DNA from: Jatrophihabitans sp.
GTDB lineage: Bacteria > Actinomycetota > Actinomycetes > Mycobacteriales > Jatrophihabitantaceae
Length of the DNA stretch: 64,000 nucleotides
Reading direction: 5' to 3'
Assembly (NCBI GenBank): GCA_036399055.1
Contig: DASWNX010000035.1
Span: 49,642-113,641 of the forward strand
This document shows positions 52,177 to 61,521 of the stretch, one piece after another. The first letter of the stretch is position 1. Each line of letters starts with the position of its first letter. Below the pieces are notes generated by a model. It ran no database searches. It was not told the DNA's origin and saw only the letters and a program-made list of their open reading frames with translations. The position numbers were made by a program, and so were the translations under genes.

Positions 52177-53343
52177 GTGACCGAGCAAATTCTTGCCGAT
52201 GACCACCTGGACTTGACTCCGCTTGCCTTGAGCCTCGCGGCCGCGGAAGCCACTCGATACGCAGAGCTCGCCGAAACGGAGCGCAAGCTGTCGCCGCAGG
52301 TCGTTGAGGCCATCGTCGAGGCCGGCGTGGTCCGTCATTTCGTCCCGAGCCGGTGGGGTGGCGCCGCCGGCTCCTTCAGTGACTTCTCCCATGCCATCGC
52401 GACGTTGGGCGAGGCCTGCGGTTCGGCGGCTTGGTGCGCTTCGGTCTTCGGCAGCGCGGCCCGGATGGGCGCCTTCCTTCCGATCGACGGCCAGCGCGAG
52501 CTGTGGGAGCGGGGACCGGATTCGCTGGTCGTGGGCGCGCTCGTGCCCGGCGGATCGGTCGAAGCGGTGGCCGGTGGTTGGCGGGTCTCGGGCAGGTGGC
52601 CCTTCACCAGTGGGGTGGATCACTCCGACTGGGCGCTGGTCTGCGGCTCCTCCAGCGGCGGTGACGACGACTTGGGCCCGAGGTTCTTCGCGGTGCCGCG
52701 TTCGGACTTCGGAATCGAGGACACCTGGTTCAACGTCGGCCTGCGCGGCACCGGGAGCAGCACGCTCATCCTGGACTCCGCGTTCGTGCCGGCTCATCGC
52801 AGCTTCCTTCGCTCGGACATGCAGGCTGGCAACAGCCCCGAGTCCACGGCGCGCTGTCACACGGTCTCGATCCGGGTCTTCGCCGGCCTGACTTTCGCCG
52901 CGCCGGCTCTGGGTTCGGCCCGAGGAGCGCTGGCGGCGTGGACGCAGGGGATGAGCACCCGGCGTGACGCCACCGGAAAGCCGATGGCCGATCGCAGCAC
53001 CGTCCAACTGACCCTGGCGCGTTCAGCGGGTGAGATCGACGCCGCGGCGCTGCTGCTCGACCGTGTCGCGTGGGTCGCCGATCACGGCCCCGTCAACGCC
53101 GCGGTGATGGCTCGGTGCGGACGTGACTACACCCTGGCCACCGAGCTGCTGGTCGGCGCGGTGGAGCGGCTGTTCCGTTCAGAGGGCGCCAGAGGGCAGG
53201 CCGAGACCGGGCAGGTGCAGCGCGCATGGCGTGACGTGCACTGCGCCGCCGGTCACGTCGGGTTGCAGTTCGACACCGCAGGCGCCGCCTATGGGGCGGC
53301 TGAACTGGCCAGGGTGGCCGCCCTGGAGACGGCCGCGGGCTGA
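52177..53343 (+). CDS. Acyl-CoA-dehydrogenase-fold flavin monooxygenase (ActVA-ORF5/HpaB-like)
   Basis: A 388-residue protein of the two-component flavin monooxygenase group: LALSLAAAEATRYAELAE, VVEAIVEAGVVRHFVPSRWGG, GWRVSGRWPFTSGVDH and a C-terminal helical bundle with HCAAGHVGLQFDTAG. It hydroxylates aromatic rings with FMNH2 from a partner reductase, which is not evident here. GTG 52177 was chosen over GTG 52168, which leaves no space to GAGAGG (52161-52166). Confidence 0.85.
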   Translation: MTEQILADDHLDLTPLALSLAAAEATRYAELAETERKLSPQVVEAIVEAGVVRHFVPSRWGGAAGSFSDFSHAIATLGEACGSAAWCASVFGSAARMGAFLPIDGQRELWERGPDSLVVGALVPGGSVEAVAGGWRVSGRWPFTSGVDHSDWALVCGSSSGGDDDLGPRFFAVPRSDFGIEDTWFNVGLRGTGSSTLILDSAFVPAHRSFLRSDMQAGNSPESTARCHTVSIRVFAGLTFAAPALGSARGALAAWTQGMSTRRDATGKPMADRSTVQLTLARSAGEIDAAALLLDRVAWVADHGPVNAAVMARCGRDYTLATELLVGAVERLFRSEGARGQAETGQVQRAWRDVHCAAGHVGLQFDTAGAAYGAAELARVAALETAAG

Positions 53344-53468
53344 CAGCTGCGCGAGCTAGGCCGGGCCGGGTCGGGGGTGGCGTGTGCGTGCGCCGCTCCG
53401 GTGTAGCCGACGTCACTTCACTGCGTGACCCCCGTGCTGCCGCGGCTGCGCCGCTGTCTCGATCGGTC

Positions 53469-53500
53469 GTTCCAGAGCAGTTCCAGCAGGGATATAGGAG
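53469..53500 (+). promoter_or_regulatory. Candidate SARP-controlled promoter of the KS/CLF operon
   Basis: Two identical heptamers GTTCCAG at 53469-53475 and 53480-53486 (11-bp spacing), then TAGGAG at 53495-53500, a -10-like element eight bases after the second repeat. This is the geometry reported for SARP-activated promoters. It lies ~70 bases upstream of the KS alpha start. Confidence 0.55.
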
Positions 53501-53569
53501 TTAAGGCTTTGATGCGGATTCAGTGCTAATGCGTGACTCGGCGCCCGCGTTATGACGGAAGGAACGGTC

Positions 53570-54838
53570 GTGCATAGAAGAGTTGTCATCACTGGGATCG
53601 GCGTGACTGCGCCCGGGGGTACCGGGGTGAAGTCATTCTGGTCGTTGCTGACCGAGGGACGGACCGCCACCAGGCGGGTGACCCATTTCGACCCAAGCCC
53701 GTTCCGGTCGCAGATCGCTGCTGAAGCCGATTTCGACCCCATTCTGGAGGGCCTGGACATCCAGGAGTGCCGCCGGATGGATCGCGCGGCCCAGTTCGCC
53801 GTGGTGAGCGCGCGGGAAGCGGCAGCCGATTGCGGCATGGACCTGTCCGCGCTGGACCCGCATCGAATCGGTGTGACCATCGGAAGCGCGGTCGGCGCCA
53901 CCACCAGCCTGGACCGTGAGTACAACATCGTCAGCAACAGCGGTTCCAAGTGGGTGGTGGACCACGAGTACGCGATCCCCAACCTCTACGACCACATGGT
54001 GCCCAGCTCCTTCGCGGCCGAGGTCGCCTGGTCGATCGGCGCTCAGGGCCCGGCGACCGTGGTCTCCACCGGATGCACCTCCGGGCTGGACTCGATCGGC
54101 CACGCGGTGGAGTTGATTCGCGAAGGCTCGGCCGACGTGATGGTGGCCGGGGCCACCGAGGCGCCGATCTCGCCGATCACCCTTGCCTGCTTCGACGCGA
54201 TCAAGGCCACCTCGCCGCGCAACGACGACCCCGAGCATGCCTCCCGGCCGTTTGACCGCACCCGTAACGGTTTCGTCCTGGGTGAGGGCTGCGCGGTCTT
54301 CATACTCGAGGAGTATGAGAGTGCCCGAGCCAGGGGCGCCCGGGTCTACGCCGAGATCACTGGTTTCGCCTCGCGGTGCAACGCGTTCCACATGACCGGG
54401 CTCCGTCCGGATGGCCGTGAGTTGGCCGAGGCGATCCGGGTCGCCCTCGACGAGGCTCAGGTCAACCCTGACGCGGTCGACTACATCAACGCCCACGGTT
54501 CAGGGACCAAGCAGAACGACCGCCATGAGACCGCGGCGTTCAAGCGGTCACTCGGTGAGCACGCGCGCAAGGTGCCGATCAGCTCGATCAAGTCCATGAT
54601 CGGTCATTCGCTGGGCGCTGTCGGCGCGCTGGAGATCGCCGCGTGCGCGCTCACGATCGCCACCGGCGTGGTGCCGCCCACCGCCAACCTGACCGAACCT
54701 GATCCTGAATGCGACCTGGACTACGTCCCCTTGACCGCTCGAGAGGTCGATGTCGACACCGTGCTCACTGTGGGAAGCGGCTTCGGCGGCTTCCAGAGCG
54801 CGATGGTCCTCACTAAGCCGGATGGGAATCGCGCATGA
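53570..54838 (+). CDS. Type II polyketide ketosynthase alpha (KS alpha)
   Basis: A 422-residue KS with Cys169 (STGCTSG), His309 (NAHGSGT), Lys341 and His346 ([10 protein letters not shown]), numbering identical to the actinorhodin KS. GTG 53570 follows GGAAGGA; the upstream ATG 53552 would add six residues before the conserved [10 protein letters not shown]. It condenses malonyl units on the ACP with the CLF encoded next (ATGA overlap). Confidence 0.95.
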   Translation: MHRRVVITGIGVTAPGGTGVKSFWSLLTEGRTATRRVTHFDPSPFRSQIAAEADFDPILEGLDIQECRRMDRAAQFAVVSAREAAADCGMDLSALDPHRIGVTIGSAVGATTSLDREYNIVSNSGSKWVVDHEYAIPNLYDHMVPSSFAAEVAWSIGAQGPATVVSTGCTSGLDSIGHAVELIREGSADVMVAGATEAPISPITLACFDAIKATSPRNDDPEHASRPFDRTRNGFVLGEGCAVFILEEYESARARGARVYAEITGFASRCNAFHMTGLRPDGRELAEAIRVALDEAQVNPDAVDYINAHGSGTKQNDRHETAAFKRSLGEHARKVPISSIKSMIGHSLGAVGALEIAACALTIATGVVPPTANLTEPDPECDLDYVPLTAREVDVDTVLTVGSGFGGFQSAMVLTKPDGNRA

Positions 54839-56115
54839 CCGCCACCACGTCAACCCAAGCGTCGAGCAGCAGCCGGACGGCCTCCACCGCGTCGGCCGTC
54901 ATCACCGGCATCGGGGTGGTGGCGCCGAACGGCTTCGGCGTGCAGGACTACTGGAAATCGGTGCTCGCCGGTCGCGGCGCCATCGGCCCGATCACCTCCT
55001 TCGACACCGCTTCCTATCCGGTCGTCCTGGGCGGAGAGATCCTCGACTTCGACCCCAAGGCCCATATTCCAAGCCGGTTGCTGCCCCAGACCGACCGGGT
55101 CACGCGGCTGTCACTGGTGGCGGCGGTCGAGGCGCTGGCCGACGCCGGCATGGCTGAGCCTGAGCTGCCCGAATTCTCAGCCGGTGTGGTGACGGCGAGC
55201 TCTGCCGGAGGCTTCGAGTTCGGCCAGCGCGAACTGCAAGCACTCTGGGGCAGCGGCAGCAAGTACGTCAGCGCCTACCAGTCCTTCGCCTGGTTCTACG
55301 CGGTGAACAGCGGCCAAATCTCCATCAAGCACGACCTTCGCGGGCCTAGCGGCGTACTCGTCAGTGACGACGCCGGCGGCCTGGACGCCATCGCGCAGGC
55401 GCGGCGTCAGGTGCGTAAGGGCTCGGGCCTGCTCATCACAGGCTCGGTGGACGGGTCGCTGTGCCCGTGGGGTTGGGTCGCGCAGATGGCGAGCGACCGG
55501 TTGTCAGCCAGTGACAAGCCCGAGGCTGCTTACCTTCCCTTCGACCAGCGGGTCAACGGCCAGGTGCTGGGGGAGGGCGGCGCGCTTCTGGTGATGGAGA
55601 ACGCCGAGGTCGCGGCGGCTCGTGGGGCTCGGGCCTATGGCGAGATCGCCGGTTATGCGGCCACGTTCGACCCCCGTCCCGGTTCCGGTGGTGAGCCTGG
55701 CCTTCTGCGAGCCGCTCAGATGGCGCTGCATGACGCCGGGCTGGAGCCGAGTCAGATCGGCGCCGTGTTCGCCGACGCTTCAGGGGTGGCAGACCGCGAC
55801 CAGGACGAGGTGCGTGCGCTGGTCTCGCTCTTCGGCGCTCGTGGTGTGCCGGTCACGGCGCCCAAGACGATGACGGGTCGGTTGGCCTCAGGCGGTGGGC
55901 CGCTGGACGTGGCCACCGCGCTGCTGTCCATGCGCCACGAATGCATTCCGCCGACCGTCAACATCAGCAGTCCCAGGTGGCCCGACGAACTCGACCTGGT
56001 GCGTGACACGCCCAGGCCGGCGCCGGGTCTGGCTGCTGTCCTGGTGCTGGCCCGCGGCTATGGCGGGTTCAACTCCGCGATTGTGGTGCGACGTTGTGAT
56101 GATCAGGAAGGCTGA
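54835..56115 (+). CDS. Chain length factor (KS beta)
   Basis: A 426-residue CLF. It has [17 protein letters not shown] where the KS has its Cys. Most CLFs carry Gln here (EQAGG); this one has Asp179, an unusual substitution. [17 protein letters not shown] and GEGGALLV, and [17 protein letters not shown] are typical. About 18 extra Ser/Thr-rich residues precede the fold. It forms a heterodimer with KS alpha and sets the chain length. Confidence 0.93.
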   Translation: MTATTSTQASSSSRTASTASAVITGIGVVAPNGFGVQDYWKSVLAGRGAIGPITSFDTASYPVVLGGEILDFDPKAHIPSRLLPQTDRVTRLSLVAAVEALADAGMAEPELPEFSAGVVTASSAGGFEFGQRELQALWGSGSKYVSAYQSFAWFYAVNSGQISIKHDLRGPSGVLVSDDAGGLDAIAQARRQVRKGSGLLITGSVDGSLCPWGWVAQMASDRLSASDKPEAAYLPFDQRVNGQVLGEGGALLVMENAEVAAARGARAYGEIAGYAATFDPRPGSGGEPGLLRAAQMALHDAGLEPSQIGAVFADASGVADRDQDEVRALVSLFGARGVPVTAPKTMTGRLASGGGPLDVATALLSMRHECIPPTVNISSPRWPDELDLVRDTPRPAPGLAAVLVLARGYGGFNSAIVVRRCDDQEG

Positions 56116-56154
56116 CCCGGTGAGCGCTGCCGACCCAGGGCGCAGGGCGCAGCG

Positions 56155-57798
56155 ATGACCTCGGTCGACAAGCGGATGCGCGCACCCGTCCAGCGGCACG
56201 GCGTTCCCGCCGGAGGCCAGCGGCCCGAGGATCCGGTGACCCGGATCAGTCAGATGCGGGAGAAGGTGGAGCACCTCCTGCTGCTTCGCCAAGAGGTTCA
56301 CTCCGGTCCTCATGAGACGGCCACCCAAGCACAGCACGGCAAGGGCAAGCTGACCGCCCGTGAGCGTCTTGCCCTGCTTTTCGATGAGGGAACGTTCACC
56401 GAGATCGAAGCCATGCGCCGGCACCGCAGCACCAGTTTCGGCATGGACGCGCGTAAACCGCACACCGACGGCGTGGTGGTCGGGTGGGGTTTGGTCTACG
56501 GGCGAACCGTGTTCGCCTATGCGCACGACTTCAGGATCTTCGGTGGCGCGCTGGGCGAGGCGCACGCGGAGAAGATCCACAAGGTGATGGATCTGGCCTA
56601 CTCCACCGGAGCGCCGATCGTAGGTCTGTGTGATGGAGCAGGCGCTCGGATTCAGGAGGGGGTCACAGCGCTGGCGGGCTATGGCGGCATCTTCCAGCGC
56701 AATGTCCGCAACTCAGGAGTGATTCCGCAGATCAGCGTCATCCTCGGCCCGTGCGCCGGAGGCGCGGCGTACTCGCCTGCTCTCACCGACTTCGTCTTCA
56801 TGGTGCGCGAGATCTCGCAGATGTTCATCACCGGCCCCGACGTGGTCGCCGCGGTGACCGGTGAGGTGATGACTCACAACGAGCTCGGTGGCGCCGACGT
56901 GCACGCCGAGCAGTCCGGTGTGGCGGCGTTCGTCCATGACAACGAGGCCGACTGCCTCAGCGAAGTGCGTTACCTGCTGTCGCTGCTGCCGGCCAGCAGT
57001 CATGAGACGCCGGCTGTCCACCCGACTGCCGATCCGTCAGACCGCCGCACCGAGCGCCTTCTGGACATCGTTCCGGTCGAGGCGAATCGAATTTATGACA
57101 TGCGCGCGGTTCTAGAGGAGATAGTGGACGACGGGGAGTTTCTCGAGGTCCACGAGCGCTGGGCGGAGAACGTCATCTGCGCCCTCGCCCGGATGGGCGG
57201 GCAGGTGGTCGGCATCGTCGCCAGCCAGCCCGCGAAACTCGCCGGCGCGATGAACATCGCCTCCAGTGAGAAGGCCGCGCGGTTCGTGCAAATGTGCGAC
57301 GCGTTCAATATCGCTCTTATCACGCTGGTCGACGTCCCAGGATTTCTGCCCGGCGTCGAGCAGGAGCACGGCGGAATCATCCGACACGGGGCAAAGCTGT
57401 TGTACGCCTATTGCAACGCGACGGTTCCCCGCCTGCAAGTCATCCTGCGCAAGGCCTATGGCGGGGCCTACATCGTCATGGACTCGCAATCGATCGGCAC
57501 CGACGTCTCCTTCGCGTGGCCGACGAACGAGATCGCGGTCATGGGCGCAGAAGCGGCGGCGAACGTCATCTTCCGTCGCGAGATCGAGCGGTCCGAGGAC
57601 CCCGACCAGACCCGGCAGGAACGGCTACGCGAATATGAGGATGAGCTGATGCATCCTTATTACGCCGCTGAGCGAGGTCTGGTCGATGAAGTGATCGACC
57701 CGGCAGAAACCCGGGCACGGCTGATCGCGACGCTGCGCATGCTGAGCACGAAGCAGTCGACGCTGGATCACCGCAAGCACGGAAATCAACCTCAATGA
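56155..57798 (+). CDS. Acyl-CoA carboxylase beta (carboxyltransferase) subunit
   Basis: A 547-residue AccD/PccB-type carboxyltransferase. Motifs include GKLTARERLALLFDEGTF, the oxyanion loops LCDGAGARIQEG and GPCAGGAAYSPAL, and GVEQEHGGIIRHGAKLLYAY. It provides malonyl-CoA extender units for the cluster together with a biotinylated alpha subunit encoded elsewhere. It is 39 bases after the CLF gene and overlaps the epsilon subunit gene. Confidence 0.92.
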   Translation: MTSVDKRMRAPVQRHGVPAGGQRPEDPVTRISQMREKVEHLLLLRQEVHSGPHETATQAQHGKGKLTARERLALLFDEGTFTEIEAMRRHRSTSFGMDARKPHTDGVVVGWGLVYGRTVFAYAHDFRIFGGALGEAHAEKIHKVMDLAYSTGAPIVGLCDGAGARIQEGVTALAGYGGIFQRNVRNSGVIPQISVILGPCAGGAAYSPALTDFVFMVREISQMFITGPDVVAAVTGEVMTHNELGGADVHAEQSGVAAFVHDNEADCLSEVRYLLSLLPASSHETPAVHPTADPSDRRTERLLDIVPVEANRIYDMRAVLEEIVDDGEFLEVHERWAENVICALARMGGQVVGIVASQPAKLAGAMNIASSEKAARFVQMCDAFNIALITLVDVPGFLPGVEQEHGGIIRHGAKLLYAYCNATVPRLQVILRKAYGGAYIVMDSQSIGTDVSFAWPTNEIAVMGAEAAANVIFRREIERSEDPDQTRQERLREYEDELMHPYYAAERGLVDEVIDPAETRARLIATLRMLSTKQSTLDHRKHGNQPQ

Positions 57799-58100
57799 CC
57801 TCCGCCGACGGTGGGATCGAGGTGGTGTCGGGAAACCCCGACGACAGCGAGCTGGCTGCGGTGCTATGCGTCCTGCTCGCCGCGAGGGGCGGGCAGTCCC
57901 AGTCCGGCGGGGCTCTGGGCGAGGCAGTCTCGGCAACGCCCGCGGGCGGTGCGGGACCGCTGCCTCAGCGCCTGCTCTGGCGGATAGTTCACGCGGCCTC
58001 GCACCCCAGTGCCTCGGCCGGTTCGGCTTCGGGCACTGCGGTGCGAAGGCGGCGGCGCAGGCTCAGGACTGTTGAGCTGGAACACTCGACTTCGCGTTGA
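57795..58100 (+). CDS. Acyl-CoA carboxylase epsilon subunit
   Basis: A 101-residue protein starting MTSADGGIEVVSGNPDDSELAAVLCVLL, the GNPxxxELAA motif of actinobacterial epsilon subunits. It is followed by Ala/Gly/Ser and Arg-rich sequence (RRRRRRLRTVELE). It stabilises the carboxyltransferase complex. ATGA overlap with the beta subunit; the 3' end overlaps the convergent ACP gene by 38 bases. Confidence 0.8.
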   Translation: MTSADGGIEVVSGNPDDSELAAVLCVLLAARGGQSQSGGALGEAVSATPAGGAGPLPQRLLWRIVHAASHPSASAGSASGTAVRRRRRRLRTVELEHSTSR

Positions 58101-58329
58101 CCAGCTCGATGAGGGCGTTGGGGGTCTCTTCCTCGCTCACGCTGTCGTCCTCAAGGCTCACGTCGAACTCCCGCTCAAGGCGACTGGCAGTCTCGAGCAG
58201 CGCGAGCGAGTCATAACCGAGGTCCATGAAGGTGACTTCGCCGATGTCACCGTTCAGGTCGATGGCCTCGTTCTCGCCAGCGCAGTCGCGCATGATCATG
58301 CGCAGTCGATCGAGAGTCAGGCTTGTCAT
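58063..58329 (-). CDS. Acyl carrier protein of the aromatic cluster
   Basis: An 88-residue ACP with the phosphopantetheine site Ser41 in LGYDSLALLE, as in aromatic type II ACPs, and the helix MRDCAGENEAIDLNGD. GGAGG stands eight bases before ATG 58329. It is on the opposite strand from KS/CLF, which is unusual because KS-CLF-ACP are commonly collinear. Confidence 0.92.
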   Translation of the reverse strand: MTSLTLDRLRMIMRDCAGENEAIDLNGDIGEVTFMDLGYDSLALLETASRLEREFDVSLEDDSVSEEETPNALIELVNAKSSVPAQQS

Positions 58330-58826
58330 ATGAGAATCCTCCGATTTTTGCGCTGCGGAAGCGCAACGCAGACGTTGGTAAGCCTGCGACACTGGAGTCG
58401 GGAACGACTTGAGTGACGGTCGAGTTGCCCTGCGGTCACAGCTCGCCCGGTGACCGCAGCGTGAGCAAAAGCTGACTGCGTCAAATGCGAGTGTTATCTG
58501 CAGCACTTTAAGCGTCTATTGTCCATTTGGTTGAAATCCCGTAGGATACGCGGCAACGGTTTGAGCCGGTCATGCGCCGTCAGCTGCGCGTGATGGCACG
58601 AATTTGGCGCGCTTTTCGAAGAGTTCTCTACTCGCGCCGTGGTCGGTATTCGCTCTTACCACGGCGTAGCAAGAACAGCTGCTTCCCGCGCCAGTGCGCT
58701 GTCTGTTCCTGCACGCGAGATTCAGGTAAGAGGCGTTCACGCTCGCTCTCTTCCTACCTAGCACACCTGGCAACAGCCAGTCATTCGCGAAGTGGTCAGG
58801 TGCCACAGGAGCATCGGAGAAGCAGA
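58330..58826. other. Regulatory region between ACP and SARP genes
   Basis: No gene is supported. It contains two minus-strand heptamer-like sequences at 11-bp spacing (58425-58419 and 58414-58408), an AT-richer zone near 58490-58550, and a perfect 9-bp inverted repeat CGCCGTGGT / ACCACGGCG (58635-58643 and 58658-58666) before the SARP gene. The last may be an operator for a repressor controlling the activator. Confidence 0.45.
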
Positions 58827-59654
58827 GTGAAAGTCTCATTGCTAGGGCCCATGATCACCGACGGACCGGGCGACTTCGCCGCGCCCAGTGCCGCCAAGCC
58901 CAGGCAGATGCTCGCACTGCTGGCCTTGAACGCGCCTTCCATCGTGTCGGTCGGCTCGATAGTCGAAGAGCTCTGGTCGGAGTGGCCGCCGCCGAGTGCC
59001 CGGACCACGTTGCAGACCTACGTGCTCCAGCTGCGCCGGTTGGTGCGCGAGGGCAGCGCCGACCCGACCACCTGCGATCCTAAGAAGGTTCTGGTGACCC
59101 GGCCAGGCGGGTACCAGTTGATCCTGGAATCAGGCGGCCTGGACGCCGATGAGTTCGAGAAGCTGCGCCAGCGAGGTGTCGTGGCGTTCAGCTTCGGTCG
59201 TTACAGTGAGGCAGCGGAGATAATGGGTAGCGCGCTGGCTCTTTGGCGCGGCCCTGCTCTGGTCGACATAGAGCCCGGTCCGCTGCTGCTGGTCGAGATC
59301 ACCCGGTTGGAAGAGAATCGGATGGCGGCCCAGGTGATCCTGATGGAGTCGATGTTGCAGCTGGGCCAGCATGCCGAAGTCACCGGCGAGCTGCTCGCTC
59401 TCAACCTGCAGCACCCCATGCGGGAGGACATCTGCGCGCAGGTGATGGTGGCGTTGTACCGGGCCGGCCGCAGGAGTGAGGCGCTGGACGGGTACCGGCG
59501 CCTGCACAAGCTGCTCGCCGAAGAGATGGGCTTGGAGCCGCCTTACCGAATCCGCGCTCTGCATGACGCGATCCTGCGAGAGGACTCCTCGCTCGATCTC
59601 GACAGCATGCTTGAGGTCGCTCAGCTGAGCTCGCGTCCCCAGCGCGGAGGCTAG
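58827..59654 (+). CDS. SARP-family pathway activator
   Basis: A 275-residue regulator. An OmpR-type winged helix covers residues 1-~95 (MKVSLLGPM, PRQMLALLALNAPSIVSVGSI, SARTTLQTYVLQLRRLVRE, GYQL). The bacterial transcriptional activation domain follows (ADEFEKLRQRG, LALWRGPALVDIE, LHKLLAEEMGLEPPYRIRALHDAIL). This is the small AfsR-like form such as ActII-ORF4. GTG 58827 follows GGAGAA. It should bind the 11-bp-spaced repeats listed in this cluster. Confidence 0.92.
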   Translation: MKVSLLGPMITDGPGDFAAPSAAKPRQMLALLALNAPSIVSVGSIVEELWSEWPPPSARTTLQTYVLQLRRLVREGSADPTTCDPKKVLVTRPGGYQLILESGGLDADEFEKLRQRGVVAFSFGRYSEAAEIMGSALALWRGPALVDIEPGPLLLVEITRLEENRMAAQVILMESMLQLGQHAEVTGELLALNLQHPMREDICAQVMVALYRAGRRSEALDGYRRLHKLLAEEMGLEPPYRIRALHDAILREDSSLDLDSMLEVAQLSSRPQRGG

Positions 59655-60436
59655 GACAGGTCAGGGCGCTCGTTGGCCGCGGTAGCCCACTGCGCTCGGT
59701 AATTGCGCCAGCTGGGCGCTCGCGGCAGTGAGTGCAGCTCCGCGGCCTCTGGTCGCAGGCCGGCGAGGACCATTGTCAGGATTCGTTCGTGCCTGATGGC
59801 CTGTAGGTCTGACACGGTGTCGCCGTGGGACTGCGGCTCGGTGACCCGCTCACTCCGGCTGAACAGCTCAAGCAGTTGGTAGATGTCGACCGCGGTCACG
59901 TCAGGGCGAAGGGCGCCGGCCCGCTGGGTGCGCTTGACCAGCTTCTGTACCTTGTGATTGACCTGCTCGGCCGCCTGGGACATCTCCTCGCTCGCGGGTA
60001 GATGACCGGCGATCGGCCCGAACGCCCCAGCTCGGTGGGACACGCATCTGCGTACGAAGGCCTCGAATTTGTGCCAGTCGCTGTCGGCCGGATCGTTGAG
60101 GGCGGCTTCGGCCTCGGTCTTCATCTGCTGCAGTGAGAGCAGGCACAAGTGCCGAAGCAAGTCCTCCTTGCTGCCATAGCGCCGGTAGAGCGAACCCATG
60201 CCGACTCCTGCTCGCTGCGCGACCAGCGACACCGGCGCCTCCCAGCCCGCGGTGGCGAAAATCTCTCGCGCGGCCTCCAGGACTCGGGCGTCATTGACAG
60301 CCGCTTCTGCCTGGCGTCCTCGGAAGCGGTCGAGTGGCGGCTGCTCCGGTTGCTGGTCGATCAGGCCGGGGCGTGCTGTCTCGCTGCTGCTACGACGGGT
60401 CACACACCGAGTGTAGCCAGCGATCGCGGCGCTCAT
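59651..60436 (-). CDS. TetR-family repressor
   Basis: A 261-residue regulator. The helix-turn-helix is REIFATAGWEAPVSLVAQRAGVGMGSLYRRYGSKEDLLRHL (~53-93 in the long form). The C-terminal ligand domain is alpha-helical. The start could be ATG 60436 or GTG 60403; the first ~45 residues are polar and unstructured in either case. It is divergent from the quinone oxidoreductase and exporter genes and probably represses them through the palindrome at 60476-60494, being released by the product or a late intermediate. It meets the SARP gene tail to tail (4-base overlap). Confidence 0.88.
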   Translation of the reverse strand: MSAAIAGYTRCVTRRSSSETARPGLIDQQPEQPPLDRFRGRQAEAAVNDARVLEAAREIFATAGWEAPVSLVAQRAGVGMGSLYRRYGSKEDLLRHLCLLSLQQMKTEAEAALNDPADSDWHKFEAFVRRCVSHRAGAFGPIAGHLPASEEMSQAAEQVNHKVQKLVKRTQRAGALRPDVTAVDIYQLLELFSRSERVTEPQSHGDTVSDLQAIRHERILTMVLAGLRPEAAELHSLPRAPSWRNYRAQWATAANERPDLS

Positions 60437-60464
60437 TGGCGCCTTTCAAACGGAGCGCTACACT
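60436..60464 (+). promoter_or_regulatory. Promoter of the oxidoreductase/exporter operon
   Basis: TTGGCG (60436-60441), 17-base spacer, TACACT (60459-60464): a recognisable vegetative promoter. Transcription would start near 60471, just before the palindrome. Confidence 0.6.
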
Positions 60465-60475
60465 CAGTTTATGAA

Positions 60476-60494
60476 TCGGAGCAGAATGCTCCGA
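60476..60494. promoter_or_regulatory. Palindromic TetR operator candidate
   Basis: TCGGAGCA, GAA, TGCTCCGA: perfect 8-bp arms, immediately downstream of the predicted transcription start of the oxidoreductase gene. A related half-site CGGAGCGCT is at 60451-60459 inside the promoter spacer. Confidence 0.6.
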
Positions 60495-60512
60495 AAACAA
60501 AGGAGCCATTAC

Positions 60513-61487
60513 ATGCGCAGGATTCGCCTGACCCAGTTCGGGCCGCCCGATGTGCTCCAGCTCGAAGAGGTCGCCGATCCGACGCCTGGCCCCGGCCAGG
60601 TCCTGATCAACGTCGAGTTCGCCGGCGTCACCTTCGTCGAGACCCAGGTGCGAGCTGGGCGGCCGCCATGGTCCGGGCCGCTTCCGCCAACGCCCTACTT
60701 CCCGGGCAACGGAGTCGAAGGCGTCATCTCTGCGGTCGGCTCCGACGTGGACCCTTCCCTCGTCGGCAACCGGGTGGTGTCACCGACAGGTGGATCCGGT
60801 GGGTACGCCGACCGGGTGGTGGTCAATCAGGCCATGGTCATCCCGGTGCCGGACGCAACGCCGGCCGGTGACGCGGTGGCCCTGCTAGCCGATGGCCGCA
60901 CTGCGTTGGCGGTGCTGAGGGCCAGCCGCCTGGCCAAGGACGAGGTCGTCCTGGTCACCGCCGCCGCAGGCGGCGTCGGCGGCTTGCTCGTCCAACTGGC
61001 GGTGTCAGCCGGGGCAAGCAGCGTTATCGCCGTGGCCGGCGGCCAGCGCAAGTGCGAGCACGCGAGCTCCCTCGGCGCGGACGTCACCATCGACTACCGC
61101 GAGCAGGGCTGGACCGAGCAGTTGAAGAAGACCGTCGAGGGCCAGGGCCTGAACGTGGTCTTCGACGGCGTCGGCGGCGAAGCCGGACGGTCGATCTTCG
61201 ACATCGCCCCGCCCCTGTCGCGCATCAGCGCCTTCGGCATGGCCAGTGGTTCCTACACCGACGCCTCTGTGCGCGACATCGTATTGCGCGGAGTCACCGT
61301 CGTGGGTGGCGCGCAGCTGCGTTCACCCAGCGAGAGCAACACCCTGAGCGCTGCTGCCTTGGCCCAAGCCGCTGAAGGCCGGCTGAAGCCGGTCATCGGG
61401 CAGATCTTTCCGTTGGAACGCGCAGCCGATGCGCATGCTGCTGTTGAAGGTCGTGATGTCATCGGTAAAACGCTGCTTTCCTGCTAA
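60513..61487 (+). CDS. Zinc-type NAD(P)H quinone oxidoreductase / enoyl reductase
   Basis: A 324-residue MDR protein: MRRIRLTQFGPPDVLQLEEV, PGNGVEGVISAVGSDV, and the cofactor motif VTAAAGGVGGLLVQLA. It lacks the Cys ligands of zinc alcohol dehydrogenases and resembles quinone reductases. In benzoisochromanequinone-type clusters related enzymes are stereospecific enoyl reductases. ATG 60513 follows AAAGGAG. The exporter gene follows after 34 bases. Confidence 0.85.
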   Translation: MRRIRLTQFGPPDVLQLEEVADPTPGPGQVLINVEFAGVTFVETQVRAGRPPWSGPLPPTPYFPGNGVEGVISAVGSDVDPSLVGNRVVSPTGGSGGYADRVVVNQAMVIPVPDATPAGDAVALLADGRTALAVLRASRLAKDEVVLVTAAAGGVGGLLVQLAVSAGASSVIAVAGGQRKCEHASSLGADVTIDYREQGWTEQLKKTVEGQGLNVVFDGVGGEAGRSIFDIAPPLSRISAFGMASGSYTDASVRDIVLRGVTVVGGAQLRSPSESNTLSAAALAQAAEGRLKPVIGQIFPLERAADAHAAVEGRDVIGKTLLSC

Positions 61488-61521
61488 TCCCCCCCCGTCA
61501 CCCCTTTCAACGGAGAACCCC

